64,000 nucleotides of DNA from positions 66,752-130,751 of the forward strand of contig JBGAWP010000002.1 in the NCBI GenBank assembly GCA_044227505.1. Direction: 5' to 3'. The translations under genes and the position numbers were made by a program. Shown piece by piece: positions 59,717 through 64,000 of this stretch. The notes below the pieces were generated by a model. It worked only from the letters and a program-made list of their open reading frames with translations, did not search any database and was not told where the DNA came from. Numbering within the stretch: position 1 is the stretch's first letter; each line of letters opens with the position of its first letter. Source of the DNA: UBA7236 sp044227505 (GTDB taxonomy: Bacteria > Bacteroidota > Bacteroidia > Chitinophagales > BACL12).

Positions 59717-61021
59717 TCAATCCGCCATTTGCATTGCATTCATGTATTCTTCAATTTCCTCCACTTCAGCAGGACAATCTTTCATAAAGTCATATTTACC
59801 GTTATCCGTTATCATAATATCATTTTCAATGCGAATACCGATATTTTCTTCCGGAATATATATGCCGGGTTCACAGGTTAACACAGCACCCGATGGAAGC
59901 GGAGCATAATGATCGCCGATATCATGTACATCCAAACCTAAATGATGTCCTGTTCCATGCATGAAATATTTTTTATATGCTGGATTTTCAGGATCCTGAT
60001 TTTTAATGTCGTTTGTACTTATTAGACCAAGTCCCAATAATTCTCCTTCCATCACCTTGCCAACTTCACTATTAAATTCTTTTAATATCATGCCCACATG
60101 CATCATTTTAATTGCTTCCTTTTGCACGCGAAGCACAGCATTATATACATCTTTTTGACGCGGAGTAAATCGTCCGTTAACGGGAATTGTTCTCGTTAGA
60201 TCGGCACAATAATTTGCGTATTCCGCACCAAAATCCATTAATATAAGATCGCCGTCCTTACACTCCATATTATTATCTACATAATGTAAAACACAGGCAT
60301 TAGCTCCACTTGCAATTATGCTTCCATAAGCAAGTCGCGAGGCGCGGTTGCGGATAAATTCATGTAAAATTTCTGCTTCCACTTCAAATTCCATTACACC
60401 GGGTTTTACAAATTTCATTACCCTTTTAAATGCACTGGTAGTAATATCACAAGCCGTTTGCATTAATTCTTTTTCAAACGCATTTTTACTGGTGCGCAAA
60501 GTTGCCATTATTGGTGCACTGCGATAAAAATTATGTAATGGAAAACGAATTTTTGTTTCCTGCGTAAATCGCGCATCGCGAGAAGGAACTAAAATTGATG
60601 CGCGGTCATTTTCATTCGAATTGAGATAAATATTTTCCGCATGGTTCATCAACATATTAAACATGGCAGGAAATTCTTCCTTCCATTGAATGGTAGTGAT
60701 TCCACTTGCAGCTGTTGCTTCTGCTTCTGTGTATTTATGTCCTTCCCAAACCGCAATATGCGCATTGGTTTTTTTTAGAAATAACGCTTCGCGGTATTTT
60801 GGAATAGGGCAATCGGGGTAAATAAAAAGAATGGTATCCTCCTGATCTATCCCGCTCAAATAAAATATATCGCTGTTTTGTTTGTAGGGATGAAATTGAT
60901 CGGCATTGGTCGGCATTTCATCATTGCTGTGAAATATGGCTATGCTGTTGGGTTTCAGGTGTTTTATATAGTTGCTCCTGTTTTGAATGAACAGTTGTTT
61001 GTCAATAGGCAAATACTTCAT
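59717..61021 (-). CDS. pepP: Xaa-Pro aminopeptidase (M24B, aminopeptidase P)
   Basis: A 434-residue metallopeptidase that removes an N-terminal residue before proline. The creatinase-like N-terminal domain (about 1-170) is followed by the pita-bread domain with metal ligands in D-F-G-A-E-Y-A-N-Y-C-A-D-L-T-R-T, G-T-G-H-H-L-G-L-D-V-H-D, C-E-P-G-I-Y-I-P-E and R-I-E-N-D. Proline specificity is inferred from the M24B subfamily. It has a probable promoter box TACCTTTA at 61044-61051 on the minus strand and lies alone. Confidence 0.93.
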   Translation of the reverse strand: MKYLPIDKQLFIQNRSNYIKHLKPNSIAIFHSNDEMPTNADQFHPYKQNSDIFYLSGIDQEDTILFIYPDCPIPKYREALFLKKTNAHIAVWEGHKYTEAEATAASGITTIQWKEEFPAMFNMLMNHAENIYLNSNENDRASILVPSRDARFTQETKIRFPLHNFYRSAPIMATLRTSKNAFEKELMQTACDITTSAFKRVMKFVKPGVMEFEVEAEILHEFIRNRASRLAYGSIIASGANACVLHYVDNNMECKDGDLILMDFGAEYANYCADLTRTIPVNGRFTPRQKDVYNAVLRVQKEAIKMMHVGMILKEFNSEVGKVMEGELLGLGLISTNDIKNQDPENPAYKKYFMHGTGHHLGLDVHDIGDHYAPLPSGAVLTCEPGIYIPEENIGIRIENDIMITDNGKYDFMKDCPAEVEEIEEYMNAMQMAD

Positions 61022-61043
61022 GCTTCTTAAGTTTTTGAGGGTT

Positions 61044-61051
61044 TAAAGGTA
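61044..61051 (-). promoter_or_regulatory. Putative -7 box (TACCTTTA) for pepP
   Basis: TACCTTTA on the minus strand, one base from TAnnTTTG, 22 bp before the pepP ATG at 61021. Confidence 0.35.
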
Positions 61052-61197
61052 GTGAAAAATAAAGAGGAGGGAAATTGTGGTTTTTCAGGGTTTTTGGGGT
61101 CATTTTCTGATTTTTAAGCCTTAAAACCAAAATTTGTGACGAAAATCAGGTTAAAACATCCGTTTTCATGGTATATTTACCTGACAAATACCATACA

Positions 61198-62121
61198 ATG
61201 AAACTTTTTCGCCTCTCCATTCTAATTGTTTTATCCTCCTTTTTAGCTAGCAGCTGTCAGCGTTCAACGGATTTGAATACAGAAATCCCGCAATTAAATA
61301 CGCTTGCGGAATACAAACTTTTTACCCCTGCTTACTATCGCGAGTCACCGGATGGTAAGTCAATTCAGGTGAGATTTTATGAATCACCCCGAATTTACGA
61401 TCTTCCAAAAACCAACGCCGATTTTGAAACAATAAAAACGATGCTTGACGAAAGTCAGGCCGCGAAATCGCCAATTAGAATTTTTACTGAAAACGAGGGG
61501 TCTCCGGTTGTAACAATTACTACGGCTCAATTGCCATCTCCCACCGACATTCAAAATTTTAATAACGCAAAAGTTATTATACCTGAACCGGGCACAATTA
61601 AAAAGATCGTTCCGGATATGGAGACTTTGAATGAAATATTCGAATTCTGCAAACAGCAGGGATGTGCAACAGGAACAGCTACTATAGATTATTGTATACC
61701 CTTTCAATATGTGGTTGACGGATGTTATGCCCGCGCACATAAAATGCGCCAGATCATGGAAAATGAATTTGGTTATTCCTGCGAAAAGGTGTTCAGTTAT
61801 GAAGGTGCAACGGGATATCTTGCCGTTGATGCAGGTGATTGTTGTGTATATTGGTGGTATCACGTTGCTCCGCTTGTGACAGTGAGAGATCATCATCAAC
61901 TTAAAAAATTCGTGATGGATCCCAGCATGTTTGATGAACCGGTTTCCATCGAAACCTGGACCGGTGCCCAGGAAAATTTAGACTGCACTCCTTATGCCGA
62001 ATTTGGATATAGCGATATAACTCCGGGTTATATTTATGCTCCCGGTGGTTCAACCGATAATTTTTATTTTTCCACCAATTGGACCTTGCAGTGGTATGCT
62101 GATCTGGTTACTTGTGATTGA
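61198..62121 (+). CDS. Lipoprotein with protein-glutaminase-like domain, paralogue 1
   Basis: A 307-residue lipoprotein. The ATG at 61198 gives a signal ending L-A-S-S-C (Cys20); an in-frame ATG at 61168 lies upstream of it. The C-terminal half matches the secreted protein-glutaminase of Chryseobacterium: D-G-C-Y-A-R-A-H-K-M-R-Q (nucleophile Cys176), Y-W-W-Y-H-V-A-P-L-V (His222) and V-M-D-P-S-M-F (Asp241). The Cys-His spacing of 46 and His-Asp spacing of 19 resemble the 41 and 20 I recall for the enzyme. Residues 21-150 could be a pro-region. Deamidation of protein glutamines is predicted; the surface anchor is unusual. Confidence 0.82.
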   Translation: MKLFRLSILIVLSSFLASSCQRSTDLNTEIPQLNTLAEYKLFTPAYYRESPDGKSIQVRFYESPRIYDLPKTNADFETIKTMLDESQAAKSPIRIFTENEGSPVVTITTAQLPSPTDIQNFNNAKVIIPEPGTIKKIVPDMETLNEIFEFCKQQGCATGTATIDYCIPFQYVVDGCYARAHKMRQIMENEFGYSCEKVFSYEGATGYLAVDAGDCCVYWWYHVAPLVTVRDHHQLKKFVMDPSMFDEPVSIETWTGAQENLDCTPYAEFGYSDITPGYIYAPGGSTDNFYFSTNWTLQWYADLVTCD

Positions 62122-62230
62122 TGGACGTGAATCGTGAATCGTGAGCCGTGAATCCGTGTAGTACGCAATGATTGTGTGTGCCGTTGTTATGTGTTTTCAC
62201 CAACCGCAGATTGGGATATATAATTATTTT
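62122..62230 (+). repeat. GTGAATCGTGAATCGTGAG words after paralogue 1
   Basis: CGTGAATCGTGAATCGTGAG and the related GCCGTGAATCC words follow the stop of the first glutaminase gene. The same words build the array at 63499-64000. The remainder to 62230 is ordinary AT-rich DNA. Confidence 0.5.
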
Positions 62231-62355
62231 GGGGTGCCCCGCCGAGGCGGACGGGTCGGGCTATCCGCTGCAACTCCTCGCCTCGTTCCTCGCTGTGGGC
62301 CTGCCTGGCGCTGGCGCAGCCGGCAGACAGGGTTTCCGCTACTATCCCTCACCCA
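62231..62355 (+). repeat. GC-rich structured element between the glutaminase genes
   Basis: A sharply GC-rich block of about 125 bp in an AT-rich gap. It starts GGGGTGCCCC (hairpin), contains GACGGGTCGGGCTATCCGCT and closes with TTTCCGCTACTATCCCT. Between them, CTGCC/GGCAG and GCG-CTGG-CGC can form nested stems. I recall similar GGGTCGGGCTATCCGC... CTATCCCT blocks in other Bacteroidota genomes, which would make this a dispersed element; this is unverified memory. Short open frames through it look non-coding. Confidence 0.55.
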
Positions 62356-62465
62356 GGTTTCGATTTTATAATATTATCATTTTGAATGGATACTATTTAA
62401 GATAATGCTCACTGGTATTCAACTTCTTTTTAAAATTATTACATTTACCACCTAAACAAAAAACT

Positions 62466-63392
62466 ATGAAATTATTTAAACTATTAACCCTTTTGGTTCT
62501 CCTCAGTTCCATAGTTACGGGTTGTAAAAAATCACAATTCCCGGGGGAAGAGATCACACCATTGACCATCACTTCTGAATACAAGTTAATGACACCTGCT
62601 TATTACAGGGAAGCCAGCGATGCTGCCTCCATTCAAGTCAGGTTTTTCGAGTCGCCTCGCATTTTTGAAGTGTTAAAGAGCAATGCTCAATATATGCAGA
62701 TCAAAAATCTGATCGACGAGTGTGTGGAAGCGAAAAAGCCATTAAGAGTCTTTTTTGGCGATGAAAAGGCTTCCTTTATTCCCATCATTTCTTCGGAGGA
62801 AGCTTCTGCCCAGGAAATTAGAGATTGGGCTGAAAAATTTGAACAATCAACGGAAGACGTTTTAGAGGCTAAAAAAATAGTGCCGAATATGGCAAAGCTG
62901 AACGAGATATTTGATTATTGCGCATCTCAAGGCTGTGCAACAGGAACGGCTACAATAGATTATTGTATTCCATTTCAATATGTAGTGGATGGATGTTATG
63001 CCCGTGCACATAAAATGCGTCAAATAATGCTTGAGGAATATGAATTGTCCTGTGAAAAAGTTTTCAGTTATGAGGATGTAACAGGCAGTCTGGCGGTTGA
63101 TGCCGGCGATTGTTGTGTTTATTGGTGGTACCATGTAGCACCGCTGGTTACAGTAAAAACGGATCTGGGTCCGGTAAAATATGTAATAGACCCAAGCATG
63201 TTTGATGAACCCGTAAGTATTGCAGTTTGGACCGCGGCACAAGAAAACCATGGTTGTTCCCCTTCAGCAAATTTTGGATATTATGAGATCACCCCCGGAA
63301 AAATTTATACTCCCGGTGGCGGAACCGATAATACTTATTCATCTACAAACTGGACCTGTAATTGGTATGCAGATCTTGAAACATGTGATTGA
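62466..63392 (+). CDS. Lipoprotein with protein-glutaminase-like domain, paralogue 2
   Basis: A 308-residue lipoprotein with lipobox V-T-G-C (Cys20), clearly homologous to paralogue 1 over its whole length. The block G-C-A-T-G-T-A-T-I-D-Y-C-I-P-F-Q-Y-V-V-D is identical in the two. Catalytic residues are Cys177, His223 and Asp242; further cysteines (C-A-T-G, Y-C-I-P, D-C-C-V-Y, final T-C-D) are shared and probably form disulfides. The N-terminal part (21-150) differs more, as expected for a pro-region or target-binding region. A strong hairpin terminator follows. Confidence 0.82.
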   Translation: MKLFKLLTLLVLLSSIVTGCKKSQFPGEEITPLTITSEYKLMTPAYYREASDAASIQVRFFESPRIFEVLKSNAQYMQIKNLIDECVEAKKPLRVFFGDEKASFIPIISSEEASAQEIRDWAEKFEQSTEDVLEAKKIVPNMAKLNEIFDYCASQGCATGTATIDYCIPFQYVVDGCYARAHKMRQIMLEEYELSCEKVFSYEDVTGSLAVDAGDCCVYWWYHVAPLVTVKTDLGPVKYVIDPSMFDEPVSIAVWTAAQENHGCSPSANFGYYEITPGKIYTPGGGTDNTYSSTNWTCNWYADLETCD

Positions 63393-63433
63393 TGGCATGA
63401 ATGGTCAGTCGTGAATCATGAATCCGGCAAATA

Positions 63434-63477
63434 AAAAATCGTGAATCTGAATTTTAACGTGCAGATTCACGATTTTT
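63434..63477 (+). terminator. Intrinsic terminator after the glutaminase pair
   Basis: AAAAATCGTGAATCTG (63434-63449) pairs perfectly with CAGATTCACGATTTTT (63462-63477) over 16 bp with a 12-nt loop and a T-run. Its stem uses the ATCGTGAATC word of the neighbouring array. Confidence 0.85.
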
Positions 63478-63498
63478 AAGTCCCAGGTAATGCACTTC

Positions 63499-64000
63499 CG
63501 TGAATCGTAAGGCGTGAATCGTGAGTTTTACCTATCGTCGAACTTGTCGAATCCTTTTGGCAAATAGTTACCGCCCCCATCAGGATCCACCCTCCTTTCT
63601 CCTTACTCCTTTCTCCTTCCCCTTACTCATTTCGTGAATCCTCAAGCGTGAATCGTGAGTTTTATCTATCCTCCAACCGGTCGAATCCTATTTTGCAAAT
63701 AGTTGCCACCCCATCCCTGCAGGATCTAAACTCCTCTCTCCTCACTCCTTCCTCTCATTTTCGTAAATCGTTAAGCCCGAATCGTGAGTTTTCCTATCGT
63801 CAAACCGGACTAATAGTTTCTAATCAATAGTTATAGCTCCATCCCAGCAGGATCCAAACTCCTTTCTCCTCACTCCTTTCTCCTTCCTCCTTACTCATTT
63901 CGTGAATCGTCAAGCGTCAATCGTGAGTTTTCCTATCGTCAACCAGGACTAATCGTTTCTAATCAATAGTTATAGCTCCATCCCAGCAGGATCCAAACTC
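63499..64000 (+). repeat. Tandem array, period about 130-140 bp, at least 4 units
   Basis: Units begin with CGTGAATCGTAAGG (63499), CGTGAATCCTCAAGCG (63633), CGTAAATCGTTAAGC (63762) and CGTGAATCGTCAAGCG (63901), spacings 134, 129 and 139. Each unit then has ATCGTGAGTTTT, a CTATCGTC segment, CAAATAGTT or CAATAGTTATAG, GCAGGATCCAAACTC or similar, and a pyrimidine-rich CTCCTTTCTCCTYACTCC tail. The last units are the most alike. The array runs off the window edge. No convincing gene lies in it. Confidence 0.8.

Noticed and set aside
62168..62405. Overlapping open frames through the GC-rich block
   Set aside because: GC-rich DNA has few stops by chance; the products look unlike any protein, with no start signal, while the DNA has clear inverted-repeat structure.
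63648..63830. Open frame in the right-end array
   Set aside because: It is composed of the tandem repeat units and changes with unit; no family resemblance.
63499..64000. CRISPR array
   Set aside because: The unit is about 135 bp with no constant 24-47 bp repeat and unique spacer pattern, and no cas gene is in view.
1..64000. tRNA, rRNA or tmRNA genes
   Set aside because: I looked through the gaps by eye and saw no cloverleaf-like sequence with a T-arm TTCGA block or an rRNA segment; a covariance search would be needed to be certain.

Overview
This 64 kb window is chromosomal DNA from a member of the Bacteroidota. The evidence is AT-rich coding sequence, many secreted proteins ending in a type IX secretion (T9SS) C-terminal sorting domain (YPNPA... 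then a G-Y-L/V-L-K-type ending), Bacteroidota-type promoter boxes (TAnnTTTG), almost no Shine-Dalgarno signals, and families typical of the phylum (Omp28-like, DUF5723, S74-chaperone adhesins, S23/four-helix-bundle genes). I see no rRNA, tRNA, CRISPR array or prophage. The genus cannot be fixed from the sequence alone; an environmental Chitinophagia- or Saprospiria-like lineage would fit.

Layout. 0.4-8.4 kb: TerC, a LolC/E-type permease with rbfA, an MsbA-like ABC exporter, an M1 aminopeptidase and a biotin carrier protein. 8.6-16 kb: a sugar-nucleotide and envelope block (kdsD, UDP-xylose synthase, UDP-glucose dehydrogenase), prfA, lpxH and a LUD protein. 16-21.5 kb: a large T9SS protein with MopE-like Ca-binding motifs, and a glycosidase-like T9SS protein split by a -1 frameshift at a slippery A AAA AAG TGA site. 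21.5-26.5 kb: housekeeping genes ftsH, rsfS, birA, xseA and xseB. 26.9-31.5 kb: four exported or envelope proteins, including an alpha/beta hydrolase, a PQQ-propeller lipoprotein and a putative porin. 31.9 kb: a solo IS200-like transposase. 32.5-36 kb: metF, purD and two paralogous lipoproteins. 36.3-42.8 kb: a TetR-controlled beta-oxidation cluster (HAD-enoyl hydratase fusion, thiolase, VLCAD-like dehydrogenase). 43-53 kb: T9SS cargo and a membrane protein. 53-61 kb: a GlcD-like oxidase, DUF5723, rsmI, a GT-C-like membrane protein, purS, pssA and Xaa-Pro aminopeptidase. 61.2-63.4 kb: a tandem pair of lipoproteins carrying the full Cys-His-Asp signature of protein-glutaminase. 63.4-64 kb: a tandem-repeat array running off the window.

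Working together. ugd and the UDP-xylose synthase form a two-step route from UDP-glucose through UDP-glucuronate to UDP-xylose. birA and the biotin carrier are enzyme and possible substrate. The fad genes follow a TetR gene whose probable operator contains its own -33 promoter element.

The most unusual material is intergenic. Many gaps hold short tandem word arrays and dispersed elements that recur across the window: a GGCTGTTC prefix followed by a variable repeated word, a CGACGCAGGAGAYCTACT element, a 7-bp GACACGG array, an 81-bp tandem duplication, a 64-bp perfect palindrome at the ugd stop codon, a GC-rich structured element between the two glutaminase genes, and an array of about 135 bp period whose core reappears inverted near 4.9 kb. 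Two truncated four-helix-bundle genes lie inside such regions.
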